From Podocnemis expansa (Eukaryota; Chordata; Testudines; Podocnemididae), in contig ML682005.1 of the NCBI GenBank assembly GCA_007922195.1, positions 40,347,531-40,411,530 on the forward strand: a DNA stretch of 64,000 nt. The letters are read 5' to 3'. Of this stretch, positions 46,553-58,700 are shown piece by piece. The position numbers and the translations under genes are program-made. The first letter of the stretch is position 1, and every line of letters starts with the position of its first letter. The notes under the pieces were generated by a model that worked only from the letters and a program-made list of their open reading frames with translations, was not told the origin of the DNA and searched no databases.

Positions 46553-46767
46553 CAGTGTTTCCCAACCGGTGTGCCACAGCACACAGGTGTGCTGTCAGGT
46601 CTGAGCAGGTGTGCCACAAAATTTTTTGAAAAACCACTTGGAGCTCTGGATTGGCTCATTGGTTCATGAATACTCATCAGTTCATTGAGAAACTGTATGG
46701 TGGTGTGCCTCAAATTAATTAAAGGTAGCAAGGTGTGCCACAGCAGAGAAAATGTTGGGAACCACTG
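46553..46767. mobile_element. hAT MITE, 215 bp
   Basis: The left end CAGTGTTTCCCAACC and the right end GTTGGGAACCACTG are inverted. The flanking 8-mers cactagac (46545-46552 and 46768-46775) are identical. The interior repeats ggtgtgccacag motifs in both halves. There is no transposase. It is a classic non-autonomous hAT element. Confidence 0.9.
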
Positions 46768-46775
46768 CACTAGAC

Positions 46776-47527
46776 TTTCAGTATAGCAGAGAAAGATAAA
46801 GAGCATAGGAGAACAAAGGTAGAGAAGGAAGAATTCTAGCTGCTCTGTGCTCTCAGTGATAGCTGACATTCTGAAAATTTTGATGCATTGAGAATCTTTT
46901 GCTTATTCTGAGTATGTCGGTAACGGTGTAACCCAAGTTAATTTGGCAAAGTTGTTGTGAGAACTGCCGAGAAACCCTTTTCTTCAAAAACTAAAAAGAG
47001 ATTGTTTCCAATCACTGCCTTATTCAAAGCCCCACGAACACACACAGAATTCACAGAACAAAAGTGAAAAGAGGCTAAAGTACATTTATTCATAAATAAA
47101 AGATGGCAGAGATGTAACAGTCATATCTGTACTTTATACTTCATACAGTTAAAGCATTGCAGGAATTTACTGGGACCAGTGTTTCTTTTAACTAGCCTGT
47201 GGTGGTCTTTTTAAACTACACAAATGTTAAGTTAAAAACTGACATTAGAATTAATGTAATAAATACCCTCAAAGTTTTTGAGCATCTTGTATTCATTCAT
47301 CTTTTAAATTTTCAAGCAACTCATCCTCACCATTTCTCCCAGTACTTCCTACCCCCAGCTGTACCAGTTCAATATTGAGAAGACACTTTTTGTTTCAGCA
47401 AAATCAGAGTATCTGTTGTGAAATTCAGGTCAGGAAATGGTATTAAAATGGTCTAACTTCTACATTTGTTTATTTGCATATGCTGTCTGTTAAAAAAACT
47501 GTTTTGTCAGTGATTTTTGGCAATACT
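46776..47527. other. intron, no feature seen
   Basis: AT-rich sequence with no repeat or exon evidence. Confidence 0.5.
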
Positions 47528-47935
47528 CTGTGCAGTGTTGTAACTGTGTTGGTCCTGGGATATTAGGAAGGCAGAGAGGGTGAGGAGATGATGATTTTTT
47601 TTTTTTTTATTGGTGAAAGGTACAAACTTTTGAGCTTCCAAAGAACTCTTCTTTAGTTCTGGGAATTTAGCTTAGTGCATCACAGCTAATGCAAGGTGGA
47701 ACAGATTGTTTAGCATAAATAGTTAATGCATATTTCAAGGGACCGGTCATATGGAGGAAAGAGCGGCGACATGATAAAAAAGCAGCTGGGTGGGTTGAAG
47801 GTCAATTTTTAACAATCCATAAATCCAGTATTTCTATTCAGTTCATAACTTTACTAAACACTGAAAATAAACTGAATAGAGATGCTGGATTTATGACTTA
47901 CTGCAACATTCTATGACCCACTAATCTCCCCTGGT
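47528..47935. repeat. second PLE-type terminal repeat with hairpin
   Basis: It begins gtgcagtgttgtaactgtgt and includes attggtgaaaggtacaaact, then gagcttccaaagaactcttc. It ends with an inverted repeat at 47818-47898 (ataaatccagtatttctatt against aatagagatgctggatttat). This resembles a second terminal-repeat family common in turtles, with the order tttattggacca, ttcgagct, agagctcttcttc. A link to PLEs is likely but rests on recollection of the family. Confidence 0.6.
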
Positions 47936-50630
47936 TACATAGCCTTAAATTTTTACAGTAGGATCTTAATCTCTACAAATGTGTCCAAGCAAGAAGGTCA
48001 AGTTTTTATAGTAAAATATTATCAGCAAGATCAAGAAAGTGTTGTCCATATCTTAATATCTAATTTCCTAAGGCAACCATCCTTATTCCAGCCTCTTAAA
48101 GTCTTAGAGCATGACGCTGGACCTCACTCTCCTCAGCATGACGCTACCCAGATCAAACCCCTACAGATCTGGAGGAGGCAGTGTTACACTTCCTATCCAA
48201 TTCATAATTCTCTTACATCCATTGTTTTTAAACTTGGGACCTTTTTCTGATGATCCAGCATTGTATTTTTATTCAGACATGCGGTACTCACAACTGTCAA
48301 TAATACTCATTCCCTAAGAAAATTCAGAAGTTAAGCATCTCAGTCCAGTCCTTAAGGTAAAGAAGTCATGTCTCCAGTGAGAGGATCCTGTTAGGCAGCT
48401 ACATGGCCATCAGTACATAAATTCACTAAAACTCTATATATTAGTCAATCCTGTCTTTCAGCCAGTGCCTTAGTTTGGCAGAAGCCTTCACTGGCCGCTG
48501 AGATGTGGAGAAGATGAGGCTGTGTAATTTACTTAATTGTGGACTCCCGTGTTTATGGGATCATCCTGCTTCTCACTGAAGAAATAAATGGCTATAAAAA
48601 TTACAATGAATAGATCTGTGGAGTTTCACACAATGAAGAAACATTTATTTCTGCTTACTTGACAATTTCTTCTCTTTGAGTTATAAGGTCTGCAGATTTG
48701 AACCACTTTGGAGACAAATCCTCCCAAATAGACATCTAAGATAATATTCTAATTTCTGAAGTAGGAGAAATTGATGTCTTTTCCTCGAAGTATAATTAAC
48801 AAAGTCTGTAATTTAAGATGTAAATTTGAATTATCCTAGCTGTGGAAACTCTCAGTTGGAAGGAGTCTTTAGGGGAGAGGACTTTGCTCTGTTGATACTA
48901 ACTGACAATAGGCCCTCAAATTGCAACCCATTTTACTTACTCTAAAGGAAATTCAAAGTAAGTGCAGATAAATGTTTCTGTTCATTAATACTCAAGGCTA
49001 GTAATATGAGCCGGCTTCTGGTATTTTTTCGTAATAACACATAATTCTTGCTCTAAGGTAAACAGCTAGTGCAAGAATAATGGGTGCCATTAAATTATTC
49101 ATAATTTTTCCTAATTAATGTTATGGTAATTCAGTAATTAACTACTTGCAAAAATCAGCCAAAGACTTTAATGGAGACCACTGAATAATAGCTTTTTACA
49201 TTGTGCTGATTCTATTTTGTAGAAAGAATGTGTGGTTTTGTTTTTAATGCATAAGTATTTCCTCCCATTTGGAATGTAAATGGAAATATGCACATTTGCA
49301 ACACCTCCACTTTGAATATTCCTTTAGTTACAGTTCTGTGGTAAAACCTAGTGAAGCAAGGTGGAATGTTGTGCCTCAGTGACAGTTGTGGTTTTCAAGT
49401 GGAAAGTAAGCAGGAATATCTGGCAACTTCACGAGAGCTGCTCAGATTTTTATGCAATATCTTTTTTTTTCAGGAGTCCCATCTCTCATATCTACAAGTG
49501 AATTCCTGCAGGATTTACAGCCATTACTGTACAGAGTTATAAACTGCAGCTGCTCTAACTCATTTTATAATATGGTCCAAGAACAGTCTCTGGTGTTTGC
49601 CAGTGGGAACTTCTCTAAATAACTTCTTATAACATTTTCAATTTGCTGTGTCTTTTTTCTCTTTTCAGCATGACAACTATTCTTGGTGTAGCATGAGCAT
49701 GGCTTCAAGGCTTTTTCTTCACATAATTGCTTTGTCTTCCTAAGATGAAGGAGAAGTTCTGTGTGTGTATACATGTATGCATATGATTGTTTACAGTCTC
49801 TTTCTCTTTCTCTCTCCAGTTATTTCACATACCATGGGTAGGAAGAGTAAATAGGATATAGCAATATGAATGATGTTCATATTTTTCAAGTTACAGTTCT
49901 CATTTATTTCTAGTGCCCAAATGTTTTATAGTATAACCAGGAAACATAGTTTTCAGTTAAAAATTAATTTTTCAAGGCTTCCCACCTCCTTCCTGCAAGA
50001 CACTGGAAAGAAGAGAAATAGCAGTGTAGATTTAAAGTAATGTTCTGTTTTCATACATCACAGCCTGTATCACTTTGTGCCTTCTGTGATTTATTTCTTC
50101 TTGCTTATGGCATTAGAATAAGTGACTTTTTAGGTTGGTTACATACAGCATGGGACTACAAGTTGCAAAAAAATAAAATTTACATTCCAAGTACATTTGA
50201 ACAGAAATTGGTTGCTTCATTAGTAACCATGAAAAGGCTTGTTTAAAAATAAATAATCTTGGTAAGATTTTAAAAGCCAGTAAAGTAACCAAAATTCAAA
50301 AAAAGGAGTAAAAATTGGTACTAAGAACAGGAATCTTTGAACATAATATGGTAAAATACTTAGGTTCCTTAGTTTTTCCTGGGATTTTGGCCTTGATTCA
50401 CTACTTTAACTTGCCAAACAAACAGTTTTTTCCTTTATGAAGGTTGTCTTTCTGATGAACGTTTGCCTTCCACCATCACCTCTTGCCCTCCAGTCCTATG
50501 TGCTCACTTTCATTTGAGTGCCTGCACTGTTTTCTGTTTGGCCTAGTCAATATTTCCAGCAATTCCCTTCCTTCCATTGGATTTAAAATTGTATCCAAGA
50601 TAGTGCTTATTTGAAGATGCAGTATAGTTA
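47936..50630. other. intron, no feature seen
   Basis: 2.7 kb of AT-rich sequence. The open frames at 47981-48317 and 49351-49774 lack splice sites and motifs. A pyrimidine-rich run lies at 49797-49818. Confidence 0.5.
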
Positions 50631-50638
50631 AGCTAGAG

Positions 50639-51152
50639 CGGTATTTCCTAACCTTTGGCTGAGGGTCCAAAAGTGGCCCTTGGTGTGGGGAGGACTTTCA
50701 AAGTGGCCTGCTGCTCCTCTTCTGCTGATTGCAGAAGGATGCCACTGCCCAAGGGCACAGGTGAGAACATGTTTCCATGGGGCAATAAGGTTGGTGCAGG
50801 CTCCATGTTGCAGCTGAAGGGGATGGAAGATGAGCAATCCCTTCCCTTGTTTGTAGCAAGGAAAGTGGTAAAATGGTTTGCATAGTTCCATAGGCGCTGG
50901 GGTCCCTGCTTGAGGCAGAGGGAGGGGAGCACTGATCTTCCATCCCCCTGACTGTGGAAGGGAACCACTGTCTAGGGACCCAGATGTAGTGCACCGAGCT
51001 GCAGGATGCCTGTTGTTTCCCCAGTGCAGCCACCCTCACTGAATTCCTTGCATTTGACAGCAGTGGGGGTCGTGCTGGCATAGATTGGTGGCTCTTCAAT
51101 ATTGTAAAAATGATATCTGTGGTCCTTGAACCAGAATGGTTGGGAACCACAA
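50639..51152. mobile_element. hAT MITE, about 514 bp
   Basis: The left end CGGTATTTCCTAACCTTTGG and the right end AATGGTTGGGAACCAC are inverted in their TTTCCTAACC/GGTTGGGAA cores. The flanking 8-mers agctagag (50631-50638) and agcaagag (51153-51160) differ at one position. The GC-rich interior has several overlapping open frames on both strands that I regard as chance; none looks like a transposase. Confidence 0.75.
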
Positions 51153-51239
51153 AGCAAGAGGAATGAACATAGGTCTACCAGCTAACCCTAATTCTAATGA
51201 TATTATTTTTTGACTGACTTTCTCTGTAGTTTAAGGAAG

Positions 51240-51965
51240 TGTCGCAGAGTTTCCTCACTCTTGGATGCCTCTTTTTGACTGCACCTGGTGATTAGCTCTT
51301 CCTGGTTGGACACTGACTTCCTTTGCTTGTTTTGACCCACAGGAGTCCCAGAGCTTCCTTTTCATGGGTTGGCTCTAGCTCTTTGTGTCTTGGGCCTGAT
51401 CAGACATGTCACTATGTAGGTTTTCATTTTCAGGGCAACAGTTTCACTAGACCTGGTGTCATTACAGTTCTTATGAAGACTGTGCCACTTTCTCAGCAGC
51501 TGGTAGGGGAATCCAGACACAACTGGCTACTTCAGGTACTAGCCTAGGGACGCTATTCCTGGCAACCAAGGTCTGCAGCATTTCAACCCTTGCTTCCATT
51601 TGCCTCGACTGCTTCCTATTCTGGACTTTGTATGCTTTCTTCATCACCACCCCTCTGGGTGGACCCTTCCCTTAAAGTCAGGATCCCAGGCTTCCACTCC
51701 TCCCGCCTACTCCCAGGTCATTTTTTCCTCATGAAACCCTGAGTATTACTTCGGATTTCTATATTGCAGTCCTTTCTTATTGCATTCCTGGCTTTATACA
51801 AGCTCCTACCTACTCCTGGCCAGACACATTCCATCTTTAATTACTGCTTGTTAGCCAAGCTTAAATCTTCTCCAGATGCAGGCTGCCATCTTAATTAGCC
51901 CCTTCTGAGTCACCTTAACTACTTCATGTATAGTATGGAGTGAACACCTCCTCAAAGCAAACCAT
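51240..51965. repeat. possible LTR-like repeat
   Basis: A block richer in C and G than its surroundings, with sections such as ccatcttaattagccccttc near 51890 that resemble reptile LTR families. I could not find matching ends or a duplication, so the boundaries and class are tentative. Confidence 0.35.
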
Positions 51966-52224
51966 TCCTCCTTTGTACTACACTATTTTCATTTGTAAAA
52001 CTGCAGTAATGTGTACCTTACAGACATTGTCTGAGGTAAGTGATTTTACTGTATAAATAGTCTCTTATTTAACCAACATATGGATTTGCACCAGGTCCTT
52101 TAGACAAGTAATGGTGCAGCTTAGTTTTAAATGGCATACAGTGTGCACCCTCAGAACCAATTGCACTAAATAAAACTCACCATTTGTGCTGCTGCTTTGC
52201 AAACTTTTGTGTATGTAGACAGGC

Positions 52225-52365
52225 TACCATTAGCTTTAGTAAGATCTCTCCTATGAAATCTCATGTGATAAATAAATTCGTTAGTCTTAAAAAATGACAA
52301 GGTTCCTCGTTTGTTTTACTGAACTAGACTGACATGGCTACCCCTTTGGAAGTAGGCGGTAAAAT
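52225..52365 (+). repeat. PLE 3' end fragment
   Basis: It reads tatgaaatctcatgtgataa, aataaattcgttagtcttaa, then caaggttcctcgtttgtttt and tggctacccctttggaa. This is the sense-strand tail of the PLE family, with its outer tip intact. The hammerhead-like boxes are decayed. Confidence 0.78.
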
Positions 52366-53714
52366 TTTCTTTTATCTTCTATTCACATACCAGGATAAAT
52401 CCAAACTCTTCTTGAGAACATTTTGTATTTAAATTCCCTCAATTGCTAATCTACCTGGTTCAGTTGTTAACATGGGTAACAACAGTTAACTTCTTTTCTG
52501 TATGATCTGTCCTTCAAATCACACTCCTGGTGTATCCTATCTGTGTTATTTCATTCAATTTTTTTTCTTTGTTTGCTGGAACTACAAAATCCCCTTCATG
52601 ATGTAGTAGATTTCTCCATATTCATCCTGGTATTTCCTGTTTCCTTGAAAGTCTTGTGTAACTTTTGTTGCTTACCTCTTTGTATTTTTATAATTTAAAT
52701 TAGAGGTAGTTCTAGTTCTGTTTTTTGTTGTAGGAATTAGTGCATTCTGTCAGTGTAAACTTACTAACATTTGTTATGATAGGAAATGTCACTTTTTGTG
52801 TTATCAGTTTCTGTGATGCACTGTAAATTGGGTGGGGCTTACCATTGTTTCACTTTTAGCTATTTGCCATTTTGCATTGGCCATGTCCTGTAACTCAGTC
52901 TGTGAATTGATTATAGGGCTCCGCATGGGGGACATTTTTAAAACATCACTATATAATAACTTGTGTTTGTCAGGTAGCAGTAATGCTGTTTTCTGCCTTC
53001 ATTCTCACATTTGTAATTTCCCTTTGTATATTCCTTAAATGGGTCATACAGGACAAAAAGAAATTAAATAACGCTAGAATTAAAGCCTACAAAGGTTCTG
53101 TATCCATTAACTTCAAGAATGCCACCCGTTGGTTTTAATTGCAGCTTACACATTCAGTGGTCTATAAAACAGATTCTCCTTTTAAGTATTAGTCTGACAC
53201 TTTAGTATTGAGGCTATTCATCCAGCTCTGTTTCCATTCTCCTAGAGTAGTAAGTCATTACAAAAGATCAGTTCTAGCTCACTTTGCTCATCTTGCTTTG
53301 AAATTACTTGGTAGTTTCTGAAAGCTCATCAGAAAATCCCAACGATTCTATTTTCAATTTTTTTTTCAGTGTGAACAACTGCAGTTGCTTTTAGTCATTA
53401 ACAAAGCTAAATGTACAGTATTTGGCTTTAAACATCATCTTAATTTTTGCACTGTTTGGTTGTTTGTGGGGGGGGGGTGTTTGGAAGATTTTATACTTTT
53501 TGCAGCTCTATGTATGAAATTGTGTAAAATTTTCCTCTCCCCCTCTGTTTAGATGTGTGTGTGGCCAAAGACAAGCTTCATTCCGCACCATGTCACAAAG
53601 TGTGTTAATGTTAGTGACTTAAAAGGCTTTATGCTGAAATATATAGTTTATCCTTAGCTACACTTGCATATTCAGCAGCAGGACAGTTACAGAAAGAAAT
53701 CAGGTTTGCGGTAC
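52366..53714. other. intron, no feature seen
   Basis: AT-rich sequence with a G-run near 53468. Nothing else is supported. Confidence 0.5.
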
Positions 53715-54330
53715 ATAAAAGCTGCCATATGAGGTCAGCCCAATAATCCATCTGACCCAGTATCCTCTCTCCAGAAGTAACCAGTAGCGGAGCTTCAGGA
53801 GCAGTATATAGAACAGGGGAATCTTGGTAGAGAGCAACCCCAAGTCTTCCTTTCCTGGCTCCTGGCAGTCAGGTTTAGCCAGGGTTTTAATTCCTGATTA
53901 TTTCAGCTAAAAGCCAATGATGGACCTGTACTCCATGAACTTATATAGATTTTTTTTTTTTAATCCAGTTATAATTTTGGTCATCACACCGTCCTGTGGC
54001 ATTGAGTTCCGGAGGTTAATTGGGAATTGGATGAGAAAATATAACTGCTTGTTTTCATTAAACCTGCTGCCTGTTAATTTCATCCACTGATTTCCATGTT
54101 AATCATGATTTCATGGACATCTGTCATATCATTCCCTTTAAATCATCTCTCTTCTAAGATGAACAGCCCTAATCTTTTTGATCTCTCCTCATATTGAAGC
54201 CATTCCATACCCCTGATCATCTTTTTAGCCCTTTTTTGAACCTTTTTCAGTTCCACTATATCCTTTTTTGACATGAGACAAGACTTGGGACAAAGCTTAA
54301 AGTGCTCAATCATGAAGGCTACTTTAGTTA
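53715..54330 (-). mobile_element. old CR1 LINE fragment
   Basis: In minus orientation this covers the end of a CR1 reverse transcriptase gene and its 3' region. The recognisable plus-strand text is gaagccattccatacccctg, atcatctttttagccctttt and gttccactatatcctttttt, the complement of the CR1 block encoding a K.TKMIKG-type C-terminus. It is more diverged than the other CR1 copies here and belongs to an older subfamily. Confidence 0.68.
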
Positions 54331-55610
54331 TTTCTCCTTTTAGTTGTTTCCCTTAAACCAAAACATTCAGACTGGAAGTGTAGCTAGTCTTTCTGTATCC
54401 AAAAATTCTATTATGTATACTGTACCTGGTAACTTTGAAAGGGCTTTATTAGTTCTGCCAACTGAGTTGTCTCTGTAAAACCAGTGCAAGAAATTTCTAT
54501 AGTCTCGGGAAAGAATTAAAAGGAAAATGCTACCTGTGTTAGAAGAGTTTAGGCATTCAGTTGAGCTTCTGTGTGTTAAGAGCTGCATGTGAAAGAAATG
54601 TATCAAAGCAAACTGTTTTCTGATGCTCTGTTTGCTTTATGATTCTACCTAATTTCTTAGTTTTGTACAAACTGAATTTTTAAGCACACTTTTAGGTTTT
54701 AGGAACAGTGAATGACTTTTAAACCTTTTACTTCTAAAATGTGATTAGATCTGTTTCTTAAATCAAGTGATTTATATTTATGTTGCTGGAACTTTAGTGA
54801 ATATTTAGTCTTTCCTTACAGAAAAATGCGAACTACCATGATATGTCTACGTGTGCTGTGAAGATCTCCACCCCAAAATCCTGTAAAAATGCTGCTGTTA
54901 GAATTATTATTAATCTATGACATCAGGGTACTGCCAGACATAAATGAAACCATAAATATATATGCAATTCCTCTAAATGTCTAAATAGTAAGCAATCAGT
55001 AAATTCTTAGATTAAAAAAACATTCATGAGCATTTGATCAAAGTGCCAACAAATGGATCTGTTCAAGAGATTGCCATCTCATCCTGGCTTACTCCTGCAT
55101 CATTCATCATTTTGTATATACTCCTAGTCAGTCAGCTTCTCTTATACTATATTAGTGATATCCTTTTCACTGTTATCTTAGCTAAAAAACAGGTTTTGGA
55201 CCATTGTGTTTGACCTCTTTCTTGGCTTTGGCTAAAACAAGATATGGTGTTTGGGCTTCCTCCCTTCAGATTATTTTAAAACTAGCAGGGTCCAGCATTT
55301 TATCTTCTTATATTGGCCTATATTTTAATATAACACTGTTTATGTTAGAATGTACTACAAGCTTATCACATCACAAAACTTAACCTTTGTCTGTTAAGCC
55401 AGTTTGTACCTTTCTTCTATAATTTAGAGGCTTTGTCCCAGAAAGCTTTTTAGCTCATTAGACATATTCTGAGTGTAACATGCTCCCAGAACTTGTCTTC
55501 CTAAACGCGTGTTCTTCTTTATATTTGAATTTTATTATTTTTCAAGGTGTTGTTTCATTGGCTTCACCACCTACAGAAGCTCTAAGTACATGTGACAAGT
55601 ACCAGAGGGC
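54331..55610. other. intron, no feature seen
   Basis: AT-rich sequence leading into the TA microsatellite. No feature can be supported. Confidence 0.5.
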
Positions 55611-55634
55611 TATATATATATATATATATATATA
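55611..55634. repeat. (TA)12 microsatellite
   Basis: A perfect TA run directly at the 3' edge of the R4-like LINE. A decayed TA run (57066-57083) lies at the other edge, so the element sits inside a TA tract. Confidence 0.95.
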
Positions 55635-57066
55635 AATTCCTCTCTCACCTGGTATGTGTCATCCTCAACCTTGGGTCCTCTACCAGAGGCCTGGGAGTTT
55701 GAGGGTTCTGCGCAGTATCTTAGCTGTTCCTAGCACTGCACTCTTCTGGACAGAGAGCTCTGATGTTGTTCCTGGGATCTGTTGGAGCCACTCTCCCAGC
55801 TTAGGAGTCACAGCCCCGAGTGCTCCTACCACCACCGGGACCACTTTGGCCTTCACTTTCCACATCCTTTCTAGTTCCTCTTTCAGGCCCTGGTACTTCT
55901 CCAGCTTCTCATACTCCTTCTTCCTGATGTTGCTGTCACTTGGCACTGCTACATCTATCACCACCGCTGTCTTCTGGTCCTTGTCTATTACCACGATGTC
56001 TGGTTGATTGGCCAGTACCTGCCTGTCTGTCTGGATCTGGAAGTCCCACAGGATCTTAGCCCTGTTATTCTCCACGACCTTCTGTGGGATCTCCCATCTG
56101 GTCTTGGGAGGCTCTAGCCCATACACTGTGCAGATGTTCCTGTACACAATGCCAGCTACTTGGTTATGCCGTTCAGTGTATGCTGTTCCTGCCTGCATCT
56201 TACATCCTGCCACTATGTGTTGGACTGTCTCTGAGGCCTTTCTGCACAGTCTGCACCTTGGGTCCTGTCTAGTGTGGTAGACCCCTGCTTCAATGGATCT
56301 GGTGCTCAGTGCCTGTTCTTGTGCTGCTATGATCAGTGCCTCAGTGCTGTCTTTTAGTCCAGCCTTTTCCAGCCACTGGTAGGATTTCCCAGTGTCAGCC
56401 ACCTCAGCTATCTGTCGATGGTACATTCCATGCAGGGTCTTGTCTTGCCATGGCACTTCTTCTGCTTGATCTTCCTCCCATGTCTGCTGCTGCCTCAGGC
56501 ATTCTCTCAGCAGCTCATCTTTGGGTGGCATCTTACTGATGTACTCCTGGATGCTCTGGGTTTCATCCAGGACAGTGGCTTTGACACTCACCAAACCCTG
56601 CCCACCTTCTTTCCGGCTGGCGTACAGTCTCTGGGTGTTGGACTTGGGGTGGAAACCTCCGTACGTTGTGAGGAGCTTCCGGGTCTTCACATCGGCAGCC
56701 TCCATGTCCTCCTTTGGCCAGCTCACTATACCGGCAGGGTATCTGATGACTGGCAGGGCATACCTGTTGATGGCGTGGATCTTGTTCTTCCCATTGAGCT
56801 GGCTCTTCAGGACCTGTCTTATCCTTTGGTGTTACTTGGATGTTGCTGTCTTCCTTGCCTCCTCATCGTGGTTCCCATGTGACTGTGGGATGCCAAGGTA
56901 CTTGTAGCTGGTCTGTATGTCTGCTATGTGGCCTGCTGGTAGTTCCACCCCATCAGTCTTGACTACCTTCCCTCTCTTTACTACCATCCGGCCACACTTC
57001 TCCAGTCCGAATGACATCCCAATATCCTCACTGTAGATCCGTGTCAGGTGGATTAGCGAGTCGATG
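55635..57066 (-). mobile_element. R4/Dong-like LINE, 5' truncated
   Basis: On the minus strand this contains the end of a reverse transcriptase gene followed by a Cys-rich motif and a restriction-like endonuclease domain, the C-terminal layout of early-branching LINEs (R2, R4, NeSL). A short 3' UTR follows the stop at 55680. It is flanked by TA repeats on both sides. Elements of the R4/Dong group are known to favour simple-repeat targets, so the location supports that assignment; R4 versus a sister clade needs a phylogeny. Confidence 0.8.
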
Positions 57067-57095
57067 TATATATCATATATATTATGCCTAAACAC
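55680..57095 (-). pseudogene. R4-like reverse transcriptase C-terminus and REL endonuclease
   Basis: One reading frame spans the whole element except for a single TAA at 56832-56834. N-terminal part: FGLEKCGRMVVKRGK and TSYKYLGIPQSHG, typical of the end of LINE reverse transcriptases. After the stop: VSWPKEDMEAADVKTRKLL and LYASRKEGGQGL. Then a CRLCRKASETVQHIVAGC knuckle near residues 154-171 of the 348-residue piece. Then the restriction-like nuclease core: RWEIPQKVV, NQPDIVVIDK and AVVIDVAVPSD, with the PD...D/V-D pattern that cuts the target. It ends KILRRTLKLPGLW. With only one stop in about 470 codons, this is a fairly young copy. Confidence 0.83.
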
Positions 57096-58700
57096 ACATG
57101 TTTTTCATAGCCAAGCTAAGAACCTTAACCCTTTTATGCTAAAACCATTCTACAGTTATCCTCTAGTAAAGTGATAGTGTTTTTCTTCACTTCTCTTCTT
57201 TTAATTTTTTAAAATATTGGTAACTGTTTCAAGATCTTAATTTAGTTTGACTATACAAGTATATTGCTTCTAAAGTGAACCACTTCTCCACTGAAAGCGA
57301 TTTGTTGTTTGACACTGTGGCAGAGACTTTGAGTGTTCTTTTCAAAAAAGGTTTTGATACTATTTGAAGCTGCAAGTTTCAACACCCTAACTGCAATTTG
57401 TTTTTCATATTTTATATGTGCACCAAGGAGCATCGGCTGGAAGACAAGAAATGAAGTTTGTTTTTCTTTTGGCCGAGTATTGGATATTTTTTTACTTTTG
57501 TTTGCCTTTTTAGGCAAGCAGTTAAAGGAGCTGTCAGGAGGCTTTTAATTCTTTTTGCTGAAAGGCACAATTTGTCTTCCTGAAGGGAGATCTTAAGCAG
57601 TAACCTTTGGAGATGCATCACTTTTTCTTTTTCAATGTGAATCTTACTTGCTGTAACCTGTGTGGGCCTTGTACCAGATGCACTTTAAATGAACAAATGA
57701 AATAGAAAGTGCCATCAGTGCAGTGTGTCATCTGGTAGCTTTTAGTCTTAAGATTTCACCTTTCCTTTTTGGGACTTGCGAGAGAAATTATCATGTAGGG
57801 AGATGGAAATTCTTTGTCCCAGCCATGAAGAAAGAAAGACATGAGGCAATGGCTGTTGTTCAATTATGCTGCAATGTTATTCATCCAGTGCATCTGGAAG
57901 TACAAACAGTAAATTGTACAGTGCAGCCCACCATTCTTTCCTTAATTGTTTCCACTTGCTTGGGAGGCTGATATCAGCTCTTCTTCCTATTTTGTTCCCA
58001 CTCAGACCATTGCTGTGACCCACTGGCTTCCTGACGTGAGAGTTAAGCTACTAGAAAAGGGGGAAAGAATTGTCTCCATGCTTACTGGATGAATGAGTTC
58101 CAACCCATTTTACCATCTTCCTTAGGGGATACCTCCCTGTAAATCCACTCCCAGCTCTTGTTTGTCAAAGAACTGTGTCCCCTCGGTGTAAATGTACCTA
58201 CACAGGGGATACCTGTTACCTATTGAGCTGTGACATCTTGACCTACTCTCTCTACCTCCCCTAACTGGTTTTGTGACCTGCTGTGGGGAAGGCAAAAAAT
58301 TCCCACCATACCTCAACCAATCTGACATTCTTCTGCCTTCCTAAAATAGTGAGTAGCACAAGCACACAGTAGGTGATAAATCCTGATTCTACTATGTTGC
58401 AGGAGTGGGAGGCAGGTGCTATCGATAAGGAAGAGTCTGGATTGCAGGCATATAATATCTTCCTCTTCCCCAGTGCCCATGGTGAGTACCTGGCATTCTC
58501 TGGTCCATCTGGTACTTACTGTCTGCTCAGGTAAGTCGATTCCTTTTCCCCTCCCTTGTAACCCAGGTGCTTAAAGAAGCTGCCCCCACCCCTCCGATCC
58601 CAGACAAAGAGTTACCACATTCAGTTGTGGGTTAGCACGTTTGGCCCAAATCAGAGGAACTGAATACAAGAGAGTTGATGTACATGAGTGATGTGCTATT
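57096..58700. other. intron, no feature seen
   Basis: 1.6 kb of intronic sequence. 58120-58620 is a little richer in C and G, but no ends, motifs or splice-flanked frames were found. Confidence 0.45.

Noticed and set aside
50698..51150. 150-codon minus-strand open frame
   Set aside because: It lies inside a hAT MITE and resembles no transposase; frames on both strands are open because of base composition.
55611..55634. TA run considered as a replication or matrix attachment signal
   Set aside because: It is a plain microsatellite and the probable insertion target of the adjoining LINE.
56418..56907. Plus-strand open frames of 128 and 154 codons
   Set aside because: They are antisense to the R4-like LINE gene.
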